From NCBI GenBank assembly GCA_965262175.1, contig CBDHES010000029.1, positions 372,001 through 436,000 on the forward strand: 64,000 nucleotides of DNA. The letters are read 5' to 3'. Within the stretch, counting starts at the first letter, position 1. Each line of letters begins with the position of its first letter. Positions 36,186 to 44,342 of the stretch are shown one piece after another. A program made the translations under genes and the position numbers. The DNA is from CADEDH01 sp965262175. GTDB taxonomy: Bacteria; Actinomycetota; Acidimicrobiia; Acidimicrobiales; SZUA-35. Below the pieces are notes generated by a model. It was not told the DNA's origin and did not search any database. It saw only the letters and a list, made by a program, of their open reading frames with translations.

Positions 36186-36902
36186 ATGACGATCCTCGAG
36201 CCGTGGTCGACCGCCGCCATCAACCTCCCCGAGCACGCCGACAACCCCATCCACACCGATGCCGGGGCTCGGGCCGCCGGCTACGACGCGGCCATCGTGG
36301 CCGGCACGACGATCTACGCCTACCTGACCCATCCCCCGGCCGCCGCCTGGGGTGAGCGGTGGGTCCGAGCCGGCGGTGGCGAGCTCCGGTTGAAGCGGGC
36401 GGTGCTCGACGGCGACCTCGTCGAGTGCAAGGTCGCCGGCGACGAGGGGTCGCCGGTCATCGAAGCGTGGGCCGCCGGCGAAGCCAAGGCGACCCTGGCG
36501 TTGTGGGACGACGTCGAGCCGCCGGCGATGCGGGACGGCGAGGACCTGCCGACCATGGAGCTGGAGCTGACCACGGACCTCGCCGGCTACGGACGACGGG
36601 CCGGCGATGACCTCCCGCTGTACGACGACCTCGGGACCGCCCACCCGGCGCTGTGGCCGAGTCTGGCCAACCGGGTCTTCTCGACCCACCTGATCACCGG
36701 CGCCTGGATCCACACCAGGAGCCGGATCTTCCACCGCGACCTGGCCCGGGCCGGCGATCACCTGACGATCCGCTCGACCGTTGTCGACCGGTTCGCCACC
36801 CGAGCGGGTGCCCGGGCAGTGGTCGACATCGACATCTCGAACTCGGCCGGGACGGTCGTCCGGATCGAGCACGAAGCTCTCGTCGAGCTCAACGAGAGCT
36901 GA
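36186..36902 (+). CDS. MaoC-like hotdog-fold protein
   Basis: A 238-residue protein that looks like a double-hotdog acyl dehydratase. Near the N-terminus NPIHTDAGARAAGYDAAIVAGTT matches the MaoC hydratase active-site loop (catalytic Asp-x-His type). The C-terminal half has STHLITGAWIHTRSRIF, a second hotdog-like unit, and ends VRIEHEALVEL. CoA or ACP acyl chains are the expected substrates of the family. It is divergent from thrS and convergent with the plsC-like gene. A weak CAGACT precedes the ATG by 6 nt. Confidence 0.75.
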   Translation: MTILEPWSTAAINLPEHADNPIHTDAGARAAGYDAAIVAGTTIYAYLTHPPAAAWGERWVRAGGGELRLKRAVLDGDLVECKVAGDEGSPVIEAWAAGEAKATLALWDDVEPPAMRDGEDLPTMELELTTDLAGYGRRAGDDLPLYDDLGTAHPALWPSLANRVFSTHLITGAWIHTRSRIFHRDLARAGDHLTIRSTVVDRFATRAGARAVVDIDISNSAGTVVRIEHEALVELNES

Positions 36903-36926
36903 CGGGCGCCGGCGTCGCGTCGCCAG

Positions 36927-37724
36927 CTAGGTCGAAGCGGCCGCCAGGGGGCGGGAGACCAACACCTCGGTCGAGGAACGGGGGGCGGTCGGATCGGCGT
37001 CGCCGGCCGGCCGCTCGGTGGTGGCTGGCTTCTTGGTGGCGTAGGTCGGGTCGTATTCCTGACCGGTGAGGCCCTGGATCTCGAACATCACCTCGTCGAT
37101 CAGCTCCCGATACAGGGCGTGGTCGCCGACCCGGGCCCGGTACCGGTCGACGTCGATCGGTCGCCCGAAGCGAACCTGCACCGTCTTGAACGGTCGGGGC
37201 AGCGTCGCCTCGATCGGCTGGACCGCAGGGGTGCCGACGAGGCCGATCGGGATGATCGGGGCACCGGTCTCCACCGCCAGCCGGGCGGCTCCGGTATGGC
37301 CCTTGTGGAGGCGACCGGTCCGGCTCCGGGTCCCCTCGGGGTAGATGGCGAAGAGGCCACCACGGTCCAGCACCCCCCGGGCGACGTCGAGGGCGGCCTT
37401 GGCGTGCTCCCCTCCCCGCCGGTCGATGGGGATCATCCCCAACGCGGGAAACAACCAGCTGGTCTTCCAGTCGTCGAGATACTCCGACTTCCCGACGTAC
37501 ATCACCGGCCGGTCGAGAACCGAGGGCACGAAGAACGAGTCGATCGCCGCCAGGTGGTTGGCGCACAGCACCGCCGGCCCCGACGAGGGCACGTGCTCCA
37601 GCCCGGTCACCTCGGTCCGCCACAGCAGCCCGAAGATCGGACCGACCAGCCGCTTGGCGAACCGCTGGTGGCGACCGTAGGGCTTGGCCGGACGGCCCGC
37701 GTCGTCGGTGGGCGGGGTGGCCAT
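36927..37724 (-). CDS. 1-acyl-sn-glycerol-3-phosphate acyltransferase family protein
   Basis: PlsC-family acyltransferase of 265 residues. Motif I is CANHLAAIDSFF (NHx4D), motif III is FAIYPEGTRSRTGRLH and a PIIPIGLVGT segment follows. The C-terminus (about 50 residues) is low-complexity and not conserved in the family. It starts 6 nt after the mshC stop, so the two are probably co-transcribed. Substrate specificity is not visible. Confidence 0.9.
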   Translation of the reverse strand: MATPPTDDAGRPAKPYGRHQRFAKRLVGPIFGLLWRTEVTGLEHVPSSGPAVLCANHLAAIDSFFVPSVLDRPVMYVGKSEYLDDWKTSWLFPALGMIPIDRRGGEHAKAALDVARGVLDRGGLFAIYPEGTRSRTGRLHKGHTGAARLAVETGAPIIPIGLVGTPAVQPIEATLPRPFKTVQVRFGRPIDVDRYRARVGDHALYRELIDEVMFEIQGLTGQEYDPTYATKKPATTERPAGDADPTAPRSSTEVLVSRPLAAAST

Positions 37725-37730
37725 CAGCCC

Positions 37731-38924
37731 TTACCCGACCGCCCGGGAGCCCGAACCGCGTTCGGTGCTGGTCCCGTACGTGGGGGGGTTCAGCGTCGGG
37801 GGTCCGGCCTCGAGGTCGACCCCGAGCAGCATCGCCGCCTCCGACGCCCCCTCGCCCCTGGCCACCGCAGCATCGATGGCGGCGATGGCGGCCGGGGTGT
37901 CGAGGTCGTCGTCGAGGGCGGCCCGGACCTCGTCGAGGGCGCCGCTCCCGGTCCCGGCGGCCAGCCACGCCTCGAGCCGGGCGGCGGCGGTCGGCATGAG
38001 CTGGTCGTTCCACGACCACTCGGTGCGGTAGTGGTTGGCCAGGATGGCAAGGCGGATCGCCCGGGTGTCGTAGGTCTCCCGAAGGTCGCTCACGAACACC
38101 AGGTTGCCGAGCGACTTCGACATCTTCTCGCCGTCCATCCGGACCATCGCCTGGTGCATCCAGTGGCGGACGAACGGCTTGCCGGTCGCCGCCTCCGACT
38201 GGGCCCACTCGCACTCGTGGTGCGGGTAGATCAGATCGCTCCCCCCACCGTGGAGGTCGACCGTCATGCCCAGCTCCCGGAGGGCGAGCGCCGAGCACTC
38301 GATGTGCCAACCGGGTCGCCCGGCCCCCCATCGGGTCTCCCACGCCGGCTCGCCCTCGGCCGAGGGCTGCCACAGCACGAAGTCGAGCGGGTCCCGCTTG
38401 TTGGGGTCGTCGGGGTTGCCGCCACGCTCGGCGGCCAACCGCAACATGGTTTCCCGGTCGTAGCCCGACAGCTCACCGAACCGATCCCAGCTGTTGACGT
38501 CGAAGTAGACAGAGCCGCCCGACTCGTAGGCGTGGCCGTTGTCGAGGACCATCCCGATGAAGCCGCGAATGTCGGCGATGGCCGAGGTGGCCCGAGGCTC
38601 GCTCCAGCTGGGGATCATGCCCAGGGCCGCCATGTCGTCGTCGAACCGGGCGGTCTCGGCCCGGGCCAGGTCGAGGTAGTGAACGTCGAGCTCCCGGGCC
38701 TTGCGGAGGAGATCGTCGTCGACATCGGTCACGTTGCGCACGCATCGGGTCTCGTGGCCGAGGTCCCGGAGCCGACGCTGAAGGACGTCGTAGGTCACGT
38801 AGACGGCGGCGTGTCCCAGGTGGGTCGCGTCGTAGGGGGTGATGCCACAGGTGTACATCGTGACCACGTCTCCCACCTCGAAGGGAACGACGGCGTCACG
38901 GGCGGTGTCGTACAGCTTCATCAC
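37731..38924 (-). CDS. mshC: Cysteine--1-D-myo-inosityl 2-amino-2-deoxy-alpha-D-glucopyranoside ligase (MshC)
   Basis: Class I ligase that joins cysteine to GlcN-inositol in mycothiol synthesis. The 397-residue protein is CysRS-like but has the MshC-type segment YTCGITPYDATHLGHA instead of CGPTVYDxxHIGH, together with KMSKSLGN, PGWHIECSAL and HGGGSDLIYPHHECE. It lacks the long anticodon-binding tail of true CysRS. GTG at 38924 (or ATG at 38921) follows TACGCT by 8 nt. Confidence 0.92.
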   Translation of the reverse strand: MMKLYDTARDAVVPFEVGDVVTMYTCGITPYDATHLGHAAVYVTYDVLQRRLRDLGHETRCVRNVTDVDDDLLRKARELDVHYLDLARAETARFDDDMAALGMIPSWSEPRATSAIADIRGFIGMVLDNGHAYESGGSVYFDVNSWDRFGELSGYDRETMLRLAAERGGNPDDPNKRDPLDFVLWQPSAEGEPAWETRWGAGRPGWHIECSALALRELGMTVDLHGGGSDLIYPHHECEWAQSEAATGKPFVRHWMHQAMVRMDGEKMSKSLGNLVFVSDLRETYDTRAIRLAILANHYRTEWSWNDQLMPTAAARLEAWLAAGTGSGALDEVRAALDDDLDTPAAIAAIDAAVARGEGASEAAMLLGVDLEAGPPTLNPPTYGTSTERGSGSRAVG

Positions 38925-38932
38925 GGGCCCCG

Positions 38933-38938
38933 AGCGTA
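38933..38938 (-). promoter_or_regulatory. Leaderless-type -10 element of mshC
   Basis: TACGCT 8 nt before the mshC GTG. Confidence 0.45.
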
Positions 38939-39034
38939 CTCCGAGACCCGGTCCCGGCCCAGATGACGGACCCGGATCACCGGTCGGGCGGCGCCCCAGG
39001 TAACGATCGGCGGAACGGGCCGGTCAGAGGAACC

Positions 39035-39802
39035 GTGGCTCTTCTCGACGGCAAGAAACTCCTCATCACCGGCGTCCTGACCGACGACTCCCTCGCCTTC
39101 GGCGTCGCCCAGCTGGCCCAGCGGGAGGGCGCGGAGGTGGCGCTCACCGGGTTCGGGCGGGGCCTCCGCCTCACCCAGCGGACCGCCCGCAAGCTCGACA
39201 CCGAGCCGATGGTCCTCGAACTCGACGTCACCGACCCGGCCCACGGGGACGCGGTCCGGTCGACGCTGGAGGAATCCTGGGGTCGGGTCGACGGCGCCCT
39301 CCACTCGGTCGGTTTCGCCCCCGAGAGCTGCCTCGGCGACGACTTCTTCGCCCCGGCGTGGGACGACGTGTCGGTGGCGGTGCACGTCTCGGCCTACTCG
39401 CTGAGGAGCCTGGCCGACATCGTCACCCCCCTCATGACCGATGGAGGCTCGCTGGTCGGTCTGACCTTCGACGCCACCGTGGCGTGGCCCGCCTACAACT
39501 GGATGGGGGTGGCCAAGGCGGCCCTCGAGTCGTTGAACCGGTACCTGGCCCGGGAACTGGGACCCCGGGGCATCCGGTCGAACCTCGTCGCCGCCGGACC
39601 GATGCGGACGATCGCCGCCAAGTCGATCCCCGGGTTCAGCGCCTTCGAGGACGAATGGGTCAAGCGAGCCCCGCTCGGCTGGGACGTGAACGACTCCGAG
39701 GGGGTGTCGAGAGCCTGCGTGGCCCTCCTCTCGGACTGGTTCCCCCAGACCACCGGCTCGATCGTCCACGTCGACGGCGGCTACCACTCCATGGGAGCCT
39801 GA
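39035..39802 (+). CDS. Enoyl-ACP reductase, InhA type
   Basis: Reduces the trans-2 double bond of enoyl-ACP with NADH in fatty-acid elongation. The 255-residue SDR protein has TGVLTDDSLAFGVAQLAQ, HSVGFAPESCLGDDFF, the catalytic Tyr and Lys in PAYNWMGVAKAALESLNR and RSNLVAAGPMRT, all closest in pattern to mycobacterial InhA. GTG at 39035 has AGAGG just upstream and gives the family length; an ATG at 38963 adds 24 non-conserved residues. No fabG is adjacent. Confidence 0.93.
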   Translation: MALLDGKKLLITGVLTDDSLAFGVAQLAQREGAEVALTGFGRGLRLTQRTARKLDTEPMVLELDVTDPAHGDAVRSTLEESWGRVDGALHSVGFAPESCLGDDFFAPAWDDVSVAVHVSAYSLRSLADIVTPLMTDGGSLVGLTFDATVAWPAYNWMGVAKAALESLNRYLARELGPRGIRSNLVAAGPMRTIAAKSIPGFSAFEDEWVKRAPLGWDVNDSEGVSRACVALLSDWFPQTTGSIVHVDGGYHSMGA

Positions 39803-39829
39803 ACCCACCGGCCGGGGTCGATGACCTCG

Positions 39830-40903
39830 TCAGTTGGCGCCGGCGCACACCGCGGCGCTGTCGATGTAGGGGTTGATCGGATTGCCCCGGCCACCGGGGT
39901 GGATCTCGAAGTGGAGGTGGGGGATGCCGGCCGCGTTGCCGTCGTCGCCCACGTACCCGATCACCTCGCCGGCCCGGACCTGGCCGCTGGCCCCGTAGGC
40001 CGACAGGTGGGTGCCGTAGAAGTAGTTCCCGTCATCGCCGAACAACCGGAACGACCGGCCCCCGATGCTGTTCGAGCTGTGCTCGACCCGACCGCTGACC
40101 GGGGCGACCACCGGGGTCCCGATCGCCGCCAGGATGTCGACACCCTGATGGCGCCGACCGCCGGAGCGGGCGAAGCCCCACGAGTCGATGAACGAGTGGG
40201 TCCCGTCGACCGGGCAGGTGTCGAGGTAGAACCCCTGCTTGCGACCCCGGGCCTGGGCCCGGTTGGTGGCCTGGATCGTCACGCCGGCCGCCAGCTCCTG
40301 GATCCGGAGCTCCTCGAGCTCGCCGAACCGGACCAGCTCGGCGATCAGCTCGGCCTCCAGCCGGTCGACCTCGGCCTGGAGAGCGGCCACCAGGTCCCGT
40401 CGGGTCACGACCTCGGCCTCGATGATCTCCAGATCCTTGCGGAGCGCCCGGTAGGCCTCGAACCCTTCGGTGTCGGCGCTGGCCGCAGCGGCCGCCAACG
40501 CGCTCGCTCGGATGCTCTCGTTGACGTCGTCGGCGGTCCAGATCTGCTGGGGAATCTCGCTGTACTGGTATCCCTCGATCGCCGTCCGCAGCGTCTCCTG
40601 GGCCAGCGCAGCCTCCTCGACCCGGAGCCGTTCGGCCTCCTCCTCGGCAGCCGCCAGGGTCCGCTCGGCGGCGTTCAGCTCGCCGGTCGCCGCTCGCAGG
40701 TCCTTCGAGGTGACCTCGATCAGCAGCTCCAGCTCTTCGCCGCTGAGCGTGGCGGTCGATGCCAGGGGTGACCGGACGGTCGCGCCGAGGTTGGCGAAAC
40801 CCCGGGGCTCGGAACCGGCGGCGGAAGCCGGGGCCAGAAGGGCTCCGAACCACGCGGCCGCCAGGACGATTGCGGCCCCGGCTCGCATGCGTCGGAAGGA
40901 CAC
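39830..40903 (-). CDS. Secreted M23 family peptidase with coiled-coil
   Basis: Peptidoglycan endopeptidase candidate, 357 residues. A signal peptide (about residues 1-30), an EnvC-like coiled-coil (about 60-200) and a C-terminal LytM domain are present. Zinc ligands are intact: HQGVDI and HLHFEIHPGG. The N-terminal coiled-coil suggests regulation by partner proteins, as for EnvC. GTG at 40903 is chosen because TATCGT lies 8 nt upstream; an ATG at 40888 is the alternative. Confidence 0.9.
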   Translation of the reverse strand: MSFRRMRAGAAIVLAAAWFGALLAPASAAGSEPRGFANLGATVRSPLASTATLSGEELELLIEVTSKDLRAATGELNAAERTLAAAEEEAERLRVEEAALAQETLRTAIEGYQYSEIPQQIWTADDVNESIRASALAAAAASADTEGFEAYRALRKDLEIIEAEVVTRRDLVAALQAEVDRLEAELIAELVRFGELEELRIQELAAGVTIQATNRAQARGRKQGFYLDTCPVDGTHSFIDSWGFARSGGRRHQGVDILAAIGTPVVAPVSGRVEHSSNSIGGRSFRLFGDDGNYFYGTHLSAYGASGQVRAGEVIGYVGDDGNAAGIPHLHFEIHPGGRGNPINPYIDSAAVCAGAN

Positions 40904-40911
40904 GAGGGGTG

Positions 40912-40917
40912 ACGATA
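40912..40917 (-). promoter_or_regulatory. Leaderless-type -10 element of the first M23 gene
   Basis: TATCGT 8 nt before the GTG at 40903. Confidence 0.45.
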
Positions 40918-41019
40918 CCCCACTTCGGGGCGAGGCTGGCCCCATGGGGCCGCTTGGCGCCGCTCTGGGCCCAGCCGATGTCCGACGGTGACCACCGGAC
41001 GGCGGCCACCCGGACGGGG

Positions 41020-42129
41020 TCAGGACCCGGTCGGCGTCTCGGCGATCAGGGCCCGGCTCACCTGCTCGACCGAGATCATGGCGACCGGCTCGTTGCCCTC
41101 GTCGACGACGAGGGCCATCTGGCGCCCGACCCGTCTGAGAGTCCGCAGGACCTCGACCAGGGATCGATCGGCGCGGACGATCGCCATGCGACGGACCAAC
41201 TCGGTGGGCAGGGGTGCCCCCCGACGCTCGGCCGGCACGCCGAGCAGGTCCCGGGCGTGGACGTAGCCGAGGAAGCCGTGCCGGTCCTCGCCCCGGGTGA
41301 TCGGCAACCGCTCCTCGTTGGAGGAAGCCACGACCCGCTCGGCCTGGGCCACGGTCGCCCCCAGGCGGAGGGTCGGCCAGTCGTCGATCGGGGTCGCCAC
41401 CTGGCCGACCGGCCGCTGGGCGAAGTCGAGGGCGCCGTGGAGGAGCTGGGCGTCATCGGCCTCGATCGAGCCCTCCTTCGAGGAGTGGCTCACGATCGCC
41501 TGGAGCTCCGAGACCGAGTGGACCGCCATGAGCTCGTCACGCGGCTCGACCCCGAACAACCTGACCCCGGCGTTGGCCACCGCGTTGAGGGCCACCACGA
41601 AGGGCCGGAACAGGATCAGGTACAACCGGTAGGGCAGGACCAGCCACCGCATCGTGGCGTCGGGAGCGGCCAGGGCGATGTTCTTGGGGACCATCTCCCC
41701 CACCACCAGGTGGAGGAAGACGACGATCGTCAGCGAGGTGGCGATGGCGATCCAGTGGGTCACCTCCTCGCCGAACCGGTCACCGAGGGCGGCCTCGATC
41801 AGGCCCTCGAACGCCGGCTCGCCGACGTACCCGAGGGCCAACGAGGCCATCGTGATCCCCAGCTGGGCCCCGGCGAGCTGCATCGACAGGTCCGACATGG
41901 CCGTCCGTGCCGCCCGGCCGACCCGGGTCGAGCGATGACGGTTCGACTCGAACGTCGACCTCTTGGCGGCCAGGATGGCGAACTCGTAGGCGACGTAGAA
42001 GCCGTTGAGGGCGATCAGGGCGGCGGCGGCCAGCATGAACCAGACGATGGTCCCGGCCTGGAGCCCCTCCTCGGTCGCCACGATGGCACCGGTCGAGGCG
42101 GCCTCGACCGCCGTGGTGGCCAGGATCAT
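41020..42129 (-). CDS. CNNM/CorC (DUF21-CBS) family protein, second of a pair
   Basis: A 369-residue membrane protein. A DUF21 domain of about 200 residues with four hydrophobic segments contains LNGFYVAYEFAILAAKRS and HLVVGEMVPKNIALAAPDA; a CBS pair follows (about 240-360). Unlike its upstream paralogue it lacks the C-terminal CorC/HlyC domain. Family members act in Mg2+/Na+ transport or efflux. ATG at 42129 overlaps the upstream stop (ATGA). Confidence 0.88.
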   Translation of the reverse strand: MILATTAVEAASTGAIVATEEGLQAGTIVWFMLAAAALIALNGFYVAYEFAILAAKRSTFESNRHRSTRVGRAARTAMSDLSMQLAGAQLGITMASLALGYVGEPAFEGLIEAALGDRFGEEVTHWIAIATSLTIVVFLHLVVGEMVPKNIALAAPDATMRWLVLPYRLYLILFRPFVVALNAVANAGVRLFGVEPRDELMAVHSVSELQAIVSHSSKEGSIEADDAQLLHGALDFAQRPVGQVATPIDDWPTLRLGATVAQAERVVASSNEERLPITRGEDRHGFLGYVHARDLLGVPAERRGAPLPTELVRRMAIVRADRSLVEVLRTLRRVGRQMALVVDEGNEPVAMISVEQVSRALIAETPTGS

Positions 42130-43424
42130 CGGAGCTGGGCCTCCGGCTCGACCAGCTGGATCGACGCCACCCGGAGCCGGTCCATCTCGACGACCTCGAT
42201 CGTCCAACCGTCGTGGCGGACGAGGTCGCCGGGGGTCGGGATCTTGCCCAGGCGGTGGAGGACGTAGCCGGCGACCGTCTCGTACTCCCCTTCGGGGAGC
42301 TCCAGGCCCGAGGCGTCGGCCACCTCGTCGAGGTGGAGGGTGCCGGCCACCACGTAGACCCCGGCCTCGACCCCGGCGGTGAGGGGCTGGACCTCGTCGT
42401 GCTCGTCGTCGACGTCACCGACGATCTCCTCAAGCACGTCCTCCAGGGTGAGGATGCCGGCGGTGCCGCCGTGCTCGTCGACCACGACCGCCATCTGGAC
42501 CTCGTGGACCCGGAAGTCCTCGAGGATGTCGATCAGGTCCCGGGACTCGGGCACGACCAACGGCTCGGCGATGATGGCGGTGACCGGCGTCGTCGCCCGC
42601 TCGGCCGGAGTCAGATCGAAGATCGAGGTGATGACGGCGATGCCCCGCACGTCATCGAGATCGCCGTCGTAGACCGGGTAGCGGCTGTGGCGGGACTCGG
42701 CCACCTCGACCGCCAGCTCGGCCACCGTGGCGTCGACCGGGACGGCTTGCACGTGGACCCGGGGGGTCAGGGCGTCGGCCGCCCGCTTGTCGCCGAACCG
42801 GATCGTCCGGGTCAAGAGGTCGCGGGCCGCCTCGTCGATCATGCCCCCCTCGCCCGACGACTTGATGAGGAACTCCAGTTCGTCGAGCGACCGGTGAGCG
42901 CCGATCTCCTCCTGGGGCTCGATCCCCATCCGCCGCACGGCCCAGTTGGCCGCCCCGTTGAACAGGATGATCGCCGGGCTGAGGATGGTGTGGACGACCG
43001 TGGCGATCGGCGACAGCGCCTGGGCGGTCGCTTCGGGGTGGGAGATGGCGATGTTCTTGGGGACCAGCTCCCCGGCCACCATCTGGAACACGGTCGCCAG
43101 GAACAATGCCACGACGATCGACAGCGTCGAGCCGGCGCCGACCCCGAGGGGGGCCAGGACCGGGTCGAGCAACTGGGCCAACAGCGGCTCGGTGAGGTAC
43201 CCGAGGATCAGGCTGGTGACCGTGATGCCGAGCTGGGCCCCCGACAGGTGGAACGACAGCCGACGGAGGGCGCCGACCGCCGAGCGTGCCGGCCACCGGC
43301 CGGCGTCGGCCAGGGCCTCCAACCGGGACCGGTCGGCCGCCACCAACGCGAACTCGACCGCCACGAAAAACCCGCTTGCTCCGACGAGCAGGATGACGAT
43401 GAGCAGACCTACGACGGTTGACAT
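42126..43424 (-). CDS. CNNM/CorC (DUF21-CBS-CorC_HlyC) family protein, first of a pair
   Basis: A 432-residue protein with DUF21 (FFVAVEFALVAADRSR and AGELVPKNIAISHPEA), two CBS domains (DEHGGTAGILTLEDVLEEIVG is the conserved CBS2 end) and a C-terminal CorC_HlyC domain (YVVAGTLHLDEVADASGL). It is coupled to a shorter paralogue downstream; such pairs are common in Actinobacteria and may form a heteromer. TACAGT at 43443-43448 could be its -10 element. Confidence 0.9.
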   Translation of the reverse strand: MSTVVGLLIVILLVGASGFFVAVEFALVAADRSRLEALADAGRWPARSAVGALRRLSFHLSGAQLGITVTSLILGYLTEPLLAQLLDPVLAPLGVGAGSTLSIVVALFLATVFQMVAGELVPKNIAISHPEATAQALSPIATVVHTILSPAIILFNGAANWAVRRMGIEPQEEIGAHRSLDELEFLIKSSGEGGMIDEAARDLLTRTIRFGDKRAADALTPRVHVQAVPVDATVAELAVEVAESRHSRYPVYDGDLDDVRGIAVITSIFDLTPAERATTPVTAIIAEPLVVPESRDLIDILEDFRVHEVQMAVVVDEHGGTAGILTLEDVLEEIVGDVDDEHDEVQPLTAGVEAGVYVVAGTLHLDEVADASGLELPEGEYETVAGYVLHRLGKIPTPGDLVRHDGWTIEVVEMDRLRVASIQLVEPEAQLR

Positions 43425-43442
43425 AGCGCGGGATCGGTCTCC

Positions 43443-43448
43443 ACTGTA
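43443..43448 (-). promoter_or_regulatory. Possible -10 element of the CNNM pair
   Basis: TACAGT on the minus strand, 18 nt before the ATG at 43424, in the 30-nt divergent gap with the ABC ATPase gene. Confidence 0.3.
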
Positions 43449-43454
43449 GCCCCC

Positions 43455-44315
43455 GTGACCGCAGACCAGCCGGCTTCATCGCCGGCCGACCCCGACCATT
43501 CCCCGCCCGCCGACCTCACCGGTCCGACCCTGGCCATGGAGGGGGTCGGGGTCACCATCGACGGCACGACCGTGCTGGCCGGCGTCGACCTGACCGTCGA
43601 GCCCGGGCAGCACTGGGCGGTGCTCGGCCCGAACGGCGGGGGCAAGTCGACGCTGCTCCGGGTGGCCGGTCTCCGGCTCCATCCCTCCTGCGGCTCGCTC
43701 CGGGTGTTCGGCCACACCCTGGGCCGCATCGACATCCGCCCACTGCGGGCCCGGATCGGGATCGCGTCGGCCGAATTGGTCGACCAGTTGCGGGGGTCGC
43801 TGACGGCCGAGGAGATCGTCCGATGCGGACGGTTCGGTGCCCTCGAACCGTGGTGGCATCGGTACGAACGGGCCGACACCGATCGGGCCGAGTCGCTGCT
43901 CAAGCGGCTCGGGCTCGATGGCTACGGACCCCGGGTGTTCTCGACGTTGTCGAGCGGGGAGCGCCAGCGGGTGCTGCTGGCCCGAACGTTGATGCCCCAC
44001 CCGGGCCTGATCCTGCTCGACGAGCCGACCGCCGGCCTCGACTTCGGAGGTCGGGAGGAGCTGGTGGGAGCGATGCGGTCGGTGGCCGCCGACCCCGAGG
44101 CTCCGCCGACCCTGTTGGTCACCCATCGGGTCGAGGACCTCCCGGAAACCACGACCCACCTGGTCGCCGTGGCCCGAGGGTCGGTCCTGGCGGCCGGGCC
44201 GATCGACGAGGTCCTCGACTCGACGTTGATGAGCGAGCTGTTCGGGCTACCGGTCGACCTCCGCCGGCTCGACGGTCGGTGGGCGGCCCGAGCGCTCCCC
44301 CGACCGACGGTCTGA
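43455..44315 (+). CDS. Stand-alone ABC transporter ATP-binding protein
   Basis: A 286-residue ATPase with no permease next to it. Walker A is GPNGGGKSTLL, the signature is LSSGERQRVLLARTL and Walker B is LILLDEPTAGLDFGG. The pattern resembles YlmA/ModF-like ATPases. The N-terminal 20 residues are Pro/Ser/Asp-rich. GTG at 43455 is used. It is divergent from the CNNM pair and convergent with an M23 gene. Partner and substrate are unknown. Confidence 0.85.
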   Translation: MTADQPASSPADPDHSPPADLTGPTLAMEGVGVTIDGTTVLAGVDLTVEPGQHWAVLGPNGGGKSTLLRVAGLRLHPSCGSLRVFGHTLGRIDIRPLRARIGIASAELVDQLRGSLTAEEIVRCGRFGALEPWWHRYERADTDRAESLLKRLGLDGYGPRVFSTLSSGERQRVLLARTLMPHPGLILLDEPTAGLDFGGREELVGAMRSVAADPEAPPTLLVTHRVEDLPETTTHLVAVARGSVLAAGPIDEVLDSTLMSELFGLPVDLRRLDGRWAARALPRPTV

Positions 44316-44342
44316 GCACCCGGCGCCCCATCGCCGACGACC

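Noticed and set aside
34032..36902. Plus-strand frame of 956 codons opposite thrS
   Set aside because: Only the 3' part from 36186 (MaoC-like protein) looks like a protein; the rest is antisense of thrS.
37731..38924. Annotation as cysteinyl-tRNA synthetase
   Set aside because: The GITPYDATHLGHA segment and the short C-terminus fit MshC rather than CysRS.
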